A stretch of DNA of 58,343 bases from assembly GCA_023132895.1 (NCBI GenBank), contig JAGLXL010000007.1:1-58343 (forward strand), written 5' to 3'. Made by a program: the position numbers and the translations under genes. The stretch comes from Nanobdellota archaeon. Lineage in GTDB: Archaea > Nanobdellota > Nanobdellia > Woesearchaeales > JAGLXL01. Below are positions 16,321-26,000 of this stretch, piece by piece. Under the pieces are notes generated by a model. That model was not told the DNA's origin, did no database searches, and saw only the letters and a list, made by a program, of their open reading frames with translations. Each line of letters opens with the position of its first letter. The first letter of the stretch is position 1.

Positions 16321-17686
16321 CCAAATAAAAGAAATTGCTAAAGACATTGCCAGGAGAAAATGGTACATTGTGATAGAGAGACCAGGATCTCCGGTAATTG
16401 ACTGGGATGGTGGAACTTCCTCTGTAAATAAATATTTTAGTGGGGCGCTTCAATCTCCATTCAAGATAAATGGATTTGCGTTCTTTCAAAATAAACTAAT
16501 GGTGGATATGAAAGAACATACAAGAATCAATAAGTTCTTATTGCAAAAATACAAGACAGATAAAGATTACCTTAAAAAATTAGCAGTAAGAATGGAGAAA
16601 GAATGCGACCACATAAGAAATTATGCAGACAGTTTGGATAAAAATGATTTTAATTCAATCAAACTTTTCTTTGATAGATTTTACGGAATGATTGCACATT
16701 TTAGGTGGGTTTATAATGCAGCTGAAGTGTTGGAAAGAATTGTAAAAGAAGCTATTGAAAAACCACTTAAAAAAAATTTTATTTCTAAGTATAATATTGA
16801 ACTCAACGAGATTAAAAAGAAGATTAAAGAAGAATCAATAAGAAAATCTGATTTCGACAAAATAAAAGAATATCCAGAAATATTTGAGATGATAAACAAA
16901 TTTCTTAAAGAATTTTCATGGATAAAAATCTTCCATTTTCAAGGAGATTGCCTCAGCTATGATGATTTTATGGAAGAGTTAAAAGAAAGTTTAGACATTG
17001 AAACAAAAGAACAAGAAGAATCAAACATTGAAGAAGCTATCTGGATTTTAAGATATTTGATCTTCTTAAGAACGCATATAGCAGAATCAAACGCCTATGC
17101 TGGAGCTGTCTTAAAACCGACGTTGGAGAAGTTGGCTAAGAAATTTGGACTAACTTATGAAGATATTACTTTTATGACCCATAATGAAGTGAAAGAAATG
17201 ATAGATAAAAAGGTAATGCCGATTACTAAAGAAGAGATTAAAGACAGGAGAGAAAATGGTTTTGCTTGTATTAATTTAAATGATGAATATTATTTTTTCT
17301 CTGGAAGAGAATTAAAGTATTTATTAGCATTTTACAAAGAATTTGCAGGTGAAGAAAAAGTGGAAACAGATTTTTTGAAAGGGACGGCTGCCAACGGTGG
17401 TTTTGTGAAGGGAGTGGCTAAGGTTGTAACTAATGTTAATGAATTTCATAAGTTAGAGAAAGGTGATATATTGATTGCTAATTCAACTACTCCAAATTAT
17501 ATGCCAATTATGGGGAAAGCAGCTGCTTTTTTAACAGATGAAGGCGGAATTACCTGCCACGCGGCAATTGTTTCCCGTGAGATGGGGAAACCCTGTATTA
17601 TTGGCTTGAAAAAGGCAACTAAAGTGTTTAATGATGGTGATATGATAGAAGTTGATGCTAATAAAGGGATAGTTAGGAAAATTTAA
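16310..17686 (+). CDS. PEP-utilising swivelling-domain protein, long form
   Basis: A 458-residue paralogue of the 12061 product. Residues 1-370 are mostly helical; the stretch PITKEEIKDRRENG (about 305-318) resembles the linker region of PEP-synthase-like enzymes. Residues 372-458 are the mobile domain with phosphorylatable His417 in DEGGITCHAAIVSREMGKPC. Again there is no ATP-grasp and no TIM barrel. It follows a histidine phosphatase gene in the same operon under a TrmB operator. It could accept a phosphoryl group from an unlinked kinase; this is inference. Confidence 0.75.
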   Translation: MEINQIKEIAKDIARRKWYIVIERPGSPVIDWDGGTSSVNKYFSGALQSPFKINGFAFFQNKLMVDMKEHTRINKFLLQKYKTDKDYLKKLAVRMEKECDHIRNYADSLDKNDFNSIKLFFDRFYGMIAHFRWVYNAAEVLERIVKEAIEKPLKKNFISKYNIELNEIKKKIKEESIRKSDFDKIKEYPEIFEMINKFLKEFSWIKIFHFQGDCLSYDDFMEELKESLDIETKEQEESNIEEAIWILRYLIFLRTHIAESNAYAGAVLKPTLEKLAKKFGLTYEDITFMTHNEVKEMIDKKVMPITKEEIKDRRENGFACINLNDEYYFFSGRELKYLLAFYKEFAGEEKVETDFLKGTAANGGFVKGVAKVVTNVNEFHKLEKGDILIANSTTPNYMPIMGKAAAFLTDEGGITCHAAIVSREMGKPCIIGLKKATKVFNDGDMIEVDANKGIVRKI

Positions 17687-17711
17687 ATACTATTTCTAAT
17701 TGATTTTAGGT

Positions 17712-18557
17712 ATGAAAAGATATGTGTGGTTAATTGTTCTGTTGTTATTAGTTAGCTTAGTTTCTGCAGTGGATTATCCTAAGCCTTTGGGTTATGTTTC
17801 TGATTATGGTGAAGTGATTTCTCCGGAATATAAAGCTCAGATTGAGGCTTTGGCAGGGCAGATTGAACAAGAGACAACTGCTGAAATAGCGGTTTTGACT
17901 GTCGAGAGTTTAGGGGGTTTAGACAGGGAAACTTATGCGGTTGAAGTTTTTGAAGAATGGGGTATTGGTAAGGAAGATGTTGACAATGGTTTGTTGATTT
18001 TAGTTGCAGTTGAAGAAAGGGAATGGAGAATTGAAGTTGGTTATGGTCTGGAAGGTTTGATTACAGATGCTATGGCTGGAAGAGTTGGGAGAAATAGATT
18101 GGTCCCTAATTTTCAAGCAGGTGATTATGGTAAAGGTATTTACGAAGCTTTAGTTGATATCAATGCAGTTATTTCTGGTGAGGAAGAAGTTATCAGCAAG
18201 TATTCCAGTGATGATTTTGAATCAAAAAGTGAGTGGGATTATATTTATCTTATTTTTATAATAGCTCTAGTTGTGGGAGGAATTGTAGGCGCGATAACCA
18301 AGAAAACAAAAAATAAAAAAGTAAAGTGGGGAGTTAAATTAGGTGTAGGGGCAGTAGTGGCTATTCTTTTGCTTATCTTTTGGAGCTACATTATAGCCCT
18401 GATCTTTTTTGTGATATATCTATTCCTATCTGGCGGGAGAGGCGGAGGATTTTTCTTTATCCCTGGTTTTGGTGGAGGCCGCGGCAGAGGTGGCGGTGGT
18501 TTTGGAGGTTTTGGCGGCGGCTTAAGTGGCGGCGGTGGCGCTGGTGGAAGGTGGTAA
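17712..18557 (+). CDS. TPM domain protein with Gly-rich tail (YgcG-like)
   Basis: A 281-residue protein from ATG 17712 (a TTG at 17700 is less likely). Signal peptide 1-19, then a TPM domain (about 25-150: GYVSDYGEVISPEY, AEIAVLTVESL, NGLLILVAVEEREWRIEVG, GLITDAMAGR). Two transmembrane segments lie at about 180-240, followed by a tail of Gly with Phe and Arg. TPM proteins are membrane-linked and often sit beside lemA, as here; a role in membrane protein or photosystem-like repair is known only for plant relatives. It is the first gene before lemA and gatD. Confidence 0.85.
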   Translation: MKRYVWLIVLLLLVSLVSAVDYPKPLGYVSDYGEVISPEYKAQIEALAGQIEQETTAEIAVLTVESLGGLDRETYAVEVFEEWGIGKEDVDNGLLILVAVEEREWRIEVGYGLEGLITDAMAGRVGRNRLVPNFQAGDYGKGIYEALVDINAVISGEEEVISKYSSDDFESKSEWDYIYLIFIIALVVGGIVGAITKKTKNKKVKWGVKLGVGAVVAILLLIFWSYIIALIFFVIYLFLSGGRGGGFFFIPGFGGGRGRGGGGFGGFGGGLSGGGGAGGRW

Positions 18558-18601
18558 GTTTTATAAATCAAATTTGAATATTCAAGAGAAAGGTGGTCTA
18601 A

Positions 18602-19210
18602 ATGGCAAGAAAAAATTGGAAAAAACATTTGAACTGGATTATTCCAGTTGGTATTTTATTATTGATTGTATTTTGGGTGGTAGGAAGTTATAATGGTTTA
18701 GTCAAAGCTGATGTTACTGTTGACAATTCCTGGGCAGATGTTGAATCTTCTTATCAGAGAAGAATTGATTTAATTCCAAATTTAGTAGCAACTGTGGAAG
18801 GAGCAGTTGATTTTGAAAAGGAAACTCAAACAAAAATTGCTGAAGTAAGAACCGGTGCTGTTGCAGCTAAGGCAAGCTGGAATACAGCTACAACTCAGGA
18901 AGGCAAATTAGCAGCTGCTAATCAAATGGAAGGTGTTTTAGGAAGTTTTAGAGCATTGAATATTAATGTTGAAAGGTATCCTGAATTAAAAGCAACACAG
19001 AATTTCTTGGCTTTGCAAGATGAATTAGCCGGCACTGAGAATAGAATTAATGTAGCAAGGAACAGATATAATGAGAAAGTGGGTAGCTACAATAAAATGA
19101 TTAGAGTTTTCCCAAAAAGCATGATTGCTTCAATGTTTGGTTTTGACAAAAGAAACTTTTTCGAAGCTGAAGAAGGGGCTGAAGAAGCTCCTACAGTGGA
19201 CTTTACATGA
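18602..19210 (+). CDS. lemA: LemA family protein
   Basis: A 202-residue protein with an N-terminal membrane anchor (about residues 9-28) and the LemA helical domain. Family signatures are SSYQRRIDLIPNLVATVEG, the YPELKATQNFLALQDELAGT segment and RNRYNEKVGSYNKMIRVFPK, ending with SMFGF. LemA is a widespread envelope protein of unclear function. AAAGGTGG before the ATG is the ribosome binding site. It follows the TPM gene, its usual partner, and overlaps gatD by four bases. Confidence 0.92.
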   Translation: MARKNWKKHLNWIIPVGILLLIVFWVVGSYNGLVKADVTVDNSWADVESSYQRRIDLIPNLVATVEGAVDFEKETQTKIAEVRTGAVAAKASWNTATTQEGKLAAANQMEGVLGSFRALNINVERYPELKATQNFLALQDELAGTENRINVARNRYNEKVGSYNKMIRVFPKSMIASMFGFDKRNFFEAEEGAEEAPTVDFT

Positions 19211-20484
19211 TTAAAGAAGGAGATAGAGTTAAAGTTAGGACAGAGAAAGAAACCATTGAAGGAGTGCTGATGCCGAGTTCTGAGACTGATATTGTAGTAG
19301 TTAAATTAGATAATGGCTATAATGTGGGTATTGACAAGCATAAAATCAGGAACATGAAAGTGGTTGAGGAACATAAAGAGAAAAAAGGGAAAAAGAAAGA
19401 AGTTAAAATCAAGAAAGGCCTGCCGACAATCATAATCCTGGGGACTGGAGGGACGATTGCTTCTAAAGTTGATTATACAACTGGCGGAGTAATTGCCAAG
19501 TTTAGTCCAGCTGAATTATTAGAATTAATTCCTGAATTAGGCAAAATTGCTAATATCAAAACTGAATTAATAGCTAATATGATGTCTGAGGATATGATGT
19601 TCTCAGACTATCAAAAAATTGCAGCAACTGTAAAGAAGCACGCTGATAAGGTTGACGGCATAATTATTGGCCATGGAACAGATACGCTGACTCATACATC
19701 AGCGGCTTTGGCTTTTATGCTAGAGAAAATCAATATTCCAGTGTTATTAGTCGGGTCGCAGCGTTCTTCTGACAGAGGCAGTTCAGACGGTTCTATAAAC
19801 CTGATTTGTGCGGCTAAGTTTATTGTTGAAAGTGATTTTGCTGGTGTGGCTTTGTGCATGCATGCAACAAGTGAAGATGATAAGTGTGCGATTCTTTCTC
19901 CGACTAAAACACGGAAGATGCATACCAGCAGAAGAGATGCTTTTAAAGTGATTAATGACGGGCCAATTGCTTTGGTTGGATACAAAACAGGGAAAGTTGA
20001 GTTTTTGAAAAAAGATTATTTGAAGAAATCAAAGGATAAAGTGGTGATTAAGGATAAATTTGATGATAATGTAATATTGCTGAAGACGCATACGAATATG
20101 AAACATTCATTGTTTGAGTTTTTGGCTAAGAATTACAAGGCAATTGTGTTTGAGGCAACTGGATTAGGACATCTGCCAACTAATTTAGGCAAGGAAAATT
20201 TGAAGAATTATGAGACATTGAAGAAATTTATTAAAAAGGGTGGGATTGTAGCAATTAGTTCTCAATGTTTGTTTGGCAGGGTTCATCCAAATGTTTATGT
20301 TAATTTGAGGCGTTTGTCAGAGATTGGGTGTGTGTTTTGCGAAGATATGCTGCCAGAGACTGCTTTTATTAAATTAGCTTGGTTATTGAGCAATTACAAG
20401 AAAGATGCCAAGAAGATGTTAACTGAGAATTTACGAGGAGAGATTAACAAAAGGATTGAGTTTGAAGAAGATTATTTAGAGTAA
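19207..20484 (+). CDS. gatD: Glutamyl-tRNA(Gln) amidotransferase subunit D
   Basis: A 425-residue asparaginase-like subunit that releases ammonia from Gln/Asn for GatE. N-terminal residues 1-70 form the GatD-specific barrel. The asparaginase core begins with ILGTGGTIASKVDYTTGGV (catalytic Thr) and continues with GIIIGHGTDTLTHTSAAL (second catalytic Thr-Asp), VLLVGSQRSSDRGSSDGS and VFEATGLGHLP. Length is normal. Its partner gatE is 22 kb away at 42370. The last nine bases overlap the convergent HD gene. Confidence 0.96.
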   Translation: MIKEGDRVKVRTEKETIEGVLMPSSETDIVVVKLDNGYNVGIDKHKIRNMKVVEEHKEKKGKKKEVKIKKGLPTIIILGTGGTIASKVDYTTGGVIAKFSPAELLELIPELGKIANIKTELIANMMSEDMMFSDYQKIAATVKKHADKVDGIIIGHGTDTLTHTSAALAFMLEKINIPVLLVGSQRSSDRGSSDGSINLICAAKFIVESDFAGVALCMHATSEDDKCAILSPTKTRKMHTSRRDAFKVINDGPIALVGYKTGKVEFLKKDYLKKSKDKVVIKDKFDDNVILLKTHTNMKHSLFEFLAKNYKAIVFEATGLGHLPTNLGKENLKNYETLKKFIKKGGIVAISSQCLFGRVHPNVYVNLRRLSEIGCVFCEDMLPETAFIKLAWLLSNYKKDAKKMLTENLRGEINKRIEFEEDYLE

Positions 20485-21087
20485 GTATTTCTGGAAAAGA
20501 TTGATTCTTTTTTGATATTCTGGAGGATTACTTTGATCTAATTGGGAAGCCATGGTGTCTGATATGGCCAGGATAATGAGTTCGATGTAATTATTGGAAA
20601 AGTTTTCAACGAATTTTTTCAAGTTTTCTTCTGGGGCATCTGACATAACTGCGACATGAGGGTGGCCATGGTTTTTGATTGTGTCAAGGATATAATCTTT
20701 TTGTTTTGGAGTTAAATCAAAGCGCTCTAAAATTGGTTTAACTTTGATTGAACCTTGGAGTTCATGTTCTGGGCAAAAAGTTTCTCCATTTTTTTCTGCC
20801 ATAGTTTCTCCTTTAGCGATATCATGGAAGAGAGCGACGATGATTAAAAGTTCTTTTTTTGTGTGATTGTCAATTTTTTGATCAAGATATTTTTGGATTT
20901 TTTTATTTAATGTGGGGATGAACTCTTGGAGTTTTTTGATATAATTAACAGAGTGGTTAAAAACAGAGTCGTTAACATGAGCTTCATTGTTTTCAATAAC
21001 ATCTTTTAGTTCATAGAATTCCGGGAGAATGTCTTTTAATTCATTGTTTTCTAGTTTTTCTATGGTGATGTCTGAGATTTTTAACAT
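20476..21087 (-). CDS. HD domain protein (tRNA nucleotidyltransferase/poly(A) polymerase-like HD)
   Basis: A 203-residue protein with HD-phosphohydrolase ligands: NHSVNYIKKL (His), ALFHDIAKGET (His-Asp), FCPEHELQGS (His), a His pair in KNHGHPHVA, and Asp in AISDTMASQ. Such stand-alone HD proteins resemble the C-terminal HD part of bacterial CCA enzymes. The substrate (cyclic nucleotide or RNA) is unknown. The gene is convergent with gatD and has no close partner on its own strand. Confidence 0.8.
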   Translation of the reverse strand: MLKISDITIEKLENNELKDILPEFYELKDVIENNEAHVNDSVFNHSVNYIKKLQEFIPTLNKKIQKYLDQKIDNHTKKELLIIVALFHDIAKGETMAEKNGETFCPEHELQGSIKVKPILERFDLTPKQKDYILDTIKNHGHPHVAVMSDAPEENLKKFVENFSNNYIELIILAISDTMASQLDQSNPPEYQKRINLFQKYLL

Positions 21088-21112
21088 AGAAGTAAATTAA
21101 AAGAAGTGATAT

Positions 21113-21994
21113 TTATTTCTTTTTGTTTTTTGTCTTTGATTCTCTTTTTCTTTTGATGCCAAAATAAGCAACGATGAGAACAATAAATAAGAAAACTATC
21201 ATGGTTGGGGCAGTGGAAAGAGGGATAGCTTCTTTGACTTGGGTAATGGGTTGCTGTTCTTGAGGGAGATTGCCTGGTTCGACGATTTTGAAAGGAGCTG
21301 TTTGCTGGCTGACAAGATAATCATTCAACAGAACCTTGCCAGTGAGGTAATAGTTTCCGACAGGAAGGTCGTTATCAAAAGTAAAGGTGGCTTCTCTTTC
21401 ATCAGTTGAAGGAGGAACAGCGATAGTTTCAGAGATTGATTTAAGGTGATTTTGATTTTGATCCAACAAATCTATTTCAAAAAGCAGGTTGACTTCTTTA
21501 TTACCGTTGTTAAGGAGATACATTTTAGTAATGATAGGTTGATTAAGTTCAACATTATTGACAATAATGTCATTAATCTTGGCTTGGATGATTTCTTTTT
21601 CAGTCAAAGTAATCTCAAAATTAAAATTAGTGGCAGAGGTAATAGCTGAGGTTAATTGATTACCGGTGTAAATGGCGTTAATAATAATCATGCCTTGATA
21701 AGTACCAAGCCGGTCGGTTTGAGGCTGAATCTTGATTTTAAATTTGCCAGGGTTGTTAGCGTTGATTTTAAGATTGATTGGTTCAACAGTAATCCAGTTT
21801 TCGAAGATGCCTGAAGCCATTAAACTAACATCAATGTTTTCTGGAGAATCAGTAAAAACAGTGATGGTTTTTTCAGTGTAGCCATTAATAAGGATGTTTT
21901 CAAACTTAATTTCTTGAGGTTGGGTGTAAATTTGGAAGGCTGAAGCTAAAGGCAGTGCTAAAAGAATAATCAAAAAAACAATTAATCTCTTCAT
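21113..21994 (-). CDS. Secreted, membrane-anchored beta-sandwich protein
   Basis: A 293-residue surface protein. Signal peptide 1-19, two beta-sandwich domains of the NEW3/Ig-like kind (about 20-130 and 135-240), a linker, and a C-terminal transmembrane anchor (about 262-280) followed by a basic tail. AGGAGGA before the ATG sets the start. It is the last of three surface-protein genes on the minus strand, separated from the previous one by a hairpin (22026-22042). Probably a cell-surface or S-layer-associated component; binding partner unknown. Confidence 0.75.
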   Translation of the reverse strand: MKRLIVFLIILLALPLASAFQIYTQPQEIKFENILINGYTEKTITVFTDSPENIDVSLMASGIFENWITVEPINLKINANNPGKFKIKIQPQTDRLGTYQGMIIINAIYTGNQLTSAITSATNFNFEITLTEKEIIQAKINDIIVNNVELNQPIITKMYLLNNGNKEVNLLFEIDLLDQNQNHLKSISETIAVPPSTDEREATFTFDNDLPVGNYYLTGKVLLNDYLVSQQTAPFKIVEPGNLPQEQQPITQVKEAIPLSTAPTMIVFLFIVLIVAYFGIKRKRESKTKNKKK

Positions 21995-22025
21995 GCTTAA
22001 AAATCCTCCTGATTTTTGGCATACT

Positions 22026-22042
22026 GAAAATCTTTGATTTTC
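22026..22042. terminator. Short hairpin GAAAATC-TTT-GATTTTC after the 322-residue gene
   Basis: A 7-bp stem with a three-base loop, two bases after the stop of the upstream minus-strand gene. There is no T-run on the minus strand directly after it. It may stabilise or process the mRNA rather than terminate it. Confidence 0.4.
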
Positions 22043-22043
22043 A

Positions 22044-23012
22044 TTATTTTATTTTCTTCTTTTTAAGGACTGAGTAGAGGACGACAACAGCGATGACAAA
22101 AAGACTGATAATTAAGAAAAGATCGGCAGCTAAGGTAACTGGTTTTCCAGCCTGAACTTCTTCAATCTCTTGGACTGGCTCTTCTTGAGGTGTTACTTTT
22201 GGTTGAGGTACAGAATTAACATTTAAGGGATCGGTGCCAGCTGCTAATTCATCTAGATCGCTATAACCATCGTTATCATCGTCTGAATCTGAATTATCTC
22301 CAGTGCCATCTCCATCTGAATCCTGCCATTCGCTTGAGTCATTAGGGAAGGCATCTTCTGAATCAATATAACCGTCTCCGTCTGTATCTAATGGAATTTC
22401 TGGAATTGTTTCTAAGGAAGGTGTTTCTTCTTCTGTTTCAGTAGTGGTGGTTGTAGTTGAAGAAGAGCTTCCACCTCCGCCACCTCCTCCTCCATCGTCG
22501 CAAGAACCGCAGTCAGATGAACAAGAAGAGCAGGTTTCACCAGTATCGCAATGCCCATCACCACAATGAGTTGAAGTTGCTCTACAAAGATTATGGACGC
22601 AATAACCTCCAGCGCAACCAAGATTGGCAACATTGTTTCCAGAAGTGTAGCCAGTATAAGTAGGACAAGCAGCGCCATTGGCAGCACTAGTGGCAGTCAG
22701 ATTAAAAAAAGGATGCTGGAAGCCAGCTGCCCAGGTTTGGGCTGCTTCTGTGACATTATTGCCGTAAATTTTAAAGGAGATACTATCACCAGCATTGCCA
22801 GTGACGTGAACAAGATAATAACCATTGCTTTGGACAGCGCCAACTGTAGTTGAACCAGCAATAGCGCTATTAATATAGGCGTCAACAACAGCATTGTCAG
22901 CTGCTGTAGAGGCGTCTAAAGTAACATAACCATACCAACTACTAGGTATGGCCTGAGCTAGGGAAAGAGTAAGGATGAGGATGAGCGGATATAATAATAG
23001 TTTTCTAGTCAT
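22044..23012 (-). CDS. Surface protein with Cys-rich segment and calcium-binding type-3-like repeats
   Basis: A 322-residue protein: signal peptide 1-21, a carboxypeptidase-regulatory-like beta domain (22-100), a Cys-rich stretch (CGDGHCDTGETCSSCSSDCG, about 150-170), a Gly/Ser/Thr linker, then repeats DTDGDGYIDSEDAFPND, DSDGDGTGDNSDSDDDNDGY (about 205-255) typical of thrombospondin type-3 calcium sites, and a C-terminal transmembrane helix (about 296-316). It lies directly downstream of the very large repeat protein and may anchor or accompany it. Confidence 0.8.
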   Translation of the reverse strand: MTRKLLLYPLILILTLSLAQAIPSSWYGYVTLDASTAADNAVVDAYINSAIAGSTTVGAVQSNGYYLVHVTGNAGDSISFKIYGNNVTEAAQTWAAGFQHPFFNLTATSAANGAACPTYTGYTSGNNVANLGCAGGYCVHNLCRATSTHCGDGHCDTGETCSSCSSDCGSCDDGGGGGGGGSSSSTTTTTTETEEETPSLETIPEIPLDTDGDGYIDSEDAFPNDSSEWQDSDGDGTGDNSDSDDDNDGYSDLDELAAGTDPLNVNSVPQPKVTPQEEPVQEIEEVQAGKPVTLAADLFLIISLFVIAVVVLYSVLKKKKIK

Positions 23013-23054
23013 GTTTGTGCACCCCTAAAATAAAAAAATAAAAACAATGAAAAT

Positions 23055-23090
23055 TACCTTGCGATTTTCAAGGTTGAAACAAGTTTCAAC
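23055..23090. terminator. Two hairpins after the giant surface-protein gene
   Basis: GTTGAAAC-AA-GTTTCAAC (23073-23090) starts three bases after the stop of the giant gene; ACCTTG and CAAGGT (about 23056-23075) form a second, partly overlapping stem. Possible 3' end or processing signal. Confidence 0.45.
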
Positions 23091-23092
23091 AA

Positions 23093-26000
23093 TTAAATTT
23101 GGAATCTGGTTTTGATTGAAACCACTGTGCTGTTTAGTTTCATCCAATATGGTTTGTCGTTAGTGTTGTTGACATACTGCAAATCGCTGCCTGATTGACC
23201 CACAGCAGTGTTATAGCCTGCCCAATGCGAACCATTGTAGTAATAGACATTAGTATAGGAATTATTGTGCAGGAATCTGCTATTATTGAGCATGTAGGAG
23301 AGGTTGTAGTCTGTGTAGCCCATGATATTCAAGATGCTGGTGTCTGGCAGCCAGAGAGTATCCCAAATTGGATAGAGCCATTGTGTATAATTGTAGTTGC
23401 CGTCTGTGTCCAAGACAAAAGAGATGAATGATGAGGTAGTCATAGCATTGCTGCTGATATCTTGGCAGCGGACATAGTAGACGTAGTCACCATTGAGGTC
23501 GCTGTCTGTCAAGGCTGAGGCAAAAGTATAGTTGTGGCTTGTGCCAGCTCCATCAGCAGTCATGGTATAAGTCATGCTGCCATAAGCAACGTCAGCAGTG
23601 CCAAATTTACAGGTGGAGTTTTCACTAGAGTTAATGAGTAATTCTGGTGTATCATCAGTGATTAAACCAGCAGGGGAAGTTCCAGTAATTGAAGGTGGTG
23701 TTTCATCAACAGCATTGACAGTGAAGGCGATAGCAGCTGAAGTTGTCATAACATTACCAGCAGTATCATTACAACGGACATAGTAATTATAGTCTCCATC
23801 TGATAGACTGGCCATAGTATAGTTGTGATCTGTGGCTGAGCCAGTCATAGTGTAAGTCATAGTGTTGTAAGCCTGGTCTGCTTCATCAAATTTACAAGTG
23901 GCATTTTCGTTAGTGGTGACATTAATAATCTGTGTGGCGCTAGTAACAGTTCCATTTGGTGCGGTGAAAGTGACTGTAGGTACGGTGGTGTCAGATGAAG
24001 TGTAAGTTCCAACTGCAATATTAGTGAGAGCAATTGGGTTAGCTGCTAAATCTTTGATTGCTGCTGGTTCAAGTGTGATGTTTCTGGTTGCGGTCAGGGC
24101 AACAATCGAAGTTGCCTGGCCATTGGTCACAGTGATAGTGATGCTTGTTGAATTAGTGGTACTGGCTGTGGCTCCAAGAAGATTGACCCTGTCGCTATTG
24201 TCTGAATTAGTGAGATTGATTTTGGAAACGTCGATTGAACTGGCATCCATTGTTTCGCTGAAAGTTAGAGTTATTATTTGGGTTGATTCGGAATAAATCC
24301 AGCTAGACAAGGTTGGAATAGTGGCATCGATTGTTACAGTAAAATTAGTGCCATTGAATACTCCATGGTTAGCTGAATCATTACACCAAGCATTCCAAAT
24401 GTAAGTGCCGTCTGCGAGGGTAAAGGTGTTGTTGACTTGGACGCCTGAAGTTAATGAAGAGTTAGTCTCATTGGCAGCCCAGGCTGTTGAAAAGTTATGG
24501 TAAAGGATGCAGGTATCAATATTGATATCAGTTGGAGTATAGCTGAATGTTACTGTAGAAGTATTAAGTCTGGCGTTATTAACTGGGTAATCTAAAGTGG
24601 TTGAAGGATTAGCTGAATCTACATGTAAAGTGTAGTTAGTGGTAAACCAATCTGTATTGCCAGCAGTATCATTACAGAGGACGTTCCAGATATAATGGCC
24701 GTCTGCTAAGGTAATTGAAGAAAGGTTGGTGTCTGCATTTGAAGTCCAGGAAGTAGTGATGTTTTCTGCCCATCCTGAAGCGTTGTGATAGAGGGCACAG
24801 GTTCCTGGATTAGAGTCAGTGGCATTAAAGCCAAAAGTGATGGTGTTGGAATCAGACCAAGCATCGTCAGCATAATTATTGAGGGTGTTGACAGTTAAGC
24901 CATCAGTATCCACACTAAAAGTATAATTAGCTGCGGCCCAAGCAGTGTTACCAGCAGAGTCGTTACAATAAGCATTCCATTGATATGGTCCATCTGTTAA
25001 TGCCCAGGAGTTATTGATCTGGACGCCTGACGTTAAGGAGGTGTTGGTATTATTAGCTGCCCAGGAGCCAGTGGCATTGTGGTATAAGATACAGGTTTGG
25101 AGATTAGTGTCGGTTGGAGTGTAGCTGAATAAGACCGTGCCGTCAGAATCCCAAGAAGTGTCAGCTGGGACATCTAAGGTGACAGTTGGGACTGTGGAGT
25201 CGATATTTAAGGTAAAGTTGCTGGAGTACCAGGCAGTGTTGCCGGCAGAGTCGTTACAGAGGACATTCCAGATGATAGTGGTATCTGAGCCAAAGGTGAT
25301 TGAAGAGAAGTTTGTATTGGCCTGTGATGTAATGCTTGAAGTACTGACATTAGCTGCCCATGAACCTGAAGCGTTGTGATAAAGGACGCAGGTTTGGAGA
25401 TTGGTGTCAGTAGCATTAAAACCGAACGTGGCGGTTTTGGTTGTTATCCAAGTATTGTTAGCATAATTATTTAGGGTATTGACAGCGAGGTTATTGGTAT
25501 CAACATTAATGGTAAAATTTGCAGTGCTGTTGAAAGCACTGTTGCCAGCTGAGTCATTACACATGACATTCCACATGTAATAACCGTCTGAGAGGGCAAA
25601 GGTGTTGTTGATTTGGACACCAGAGGTTAGAGAATTGTTTGTTTCATTGGAAGTCCAAGTGCCGGTGAAGTTGTGGTAGAGAGTACAATTACCAATATTA
25701 GTATCAATTGGAGTATAGCTAAGGGTGACAGTTCCATCAGTATCCCAAGAAGCTGAAGCTGGAGCATCTAAAGTAGCGGTTGGTGCTGAGGTGTCGATGT
25801 TTAAGGTGAAGTTAGATGAGTACCAGGCAGTGTTGCCGGCAGAGTCGTTACAGAGGACATTCCATTTGTAAAAACTATTAGGTAAGATTGTAGTTTCACT
25901 AAAACTGGTATTGGCTTGAGATGTGATAGATGAGATAGAAACATTGGCATTCCAAGTTCCTGAGTCATTATGGTAGAGTACACAGGTGTCTATGTTGGTA

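Noticed and set aside
22026-22042. Bacterial Rho-independent terminator
   Set aside because: No T-run follows the stem on the minus strand, and AT-rich stem pairs are weak; archaeal termination does not need it.
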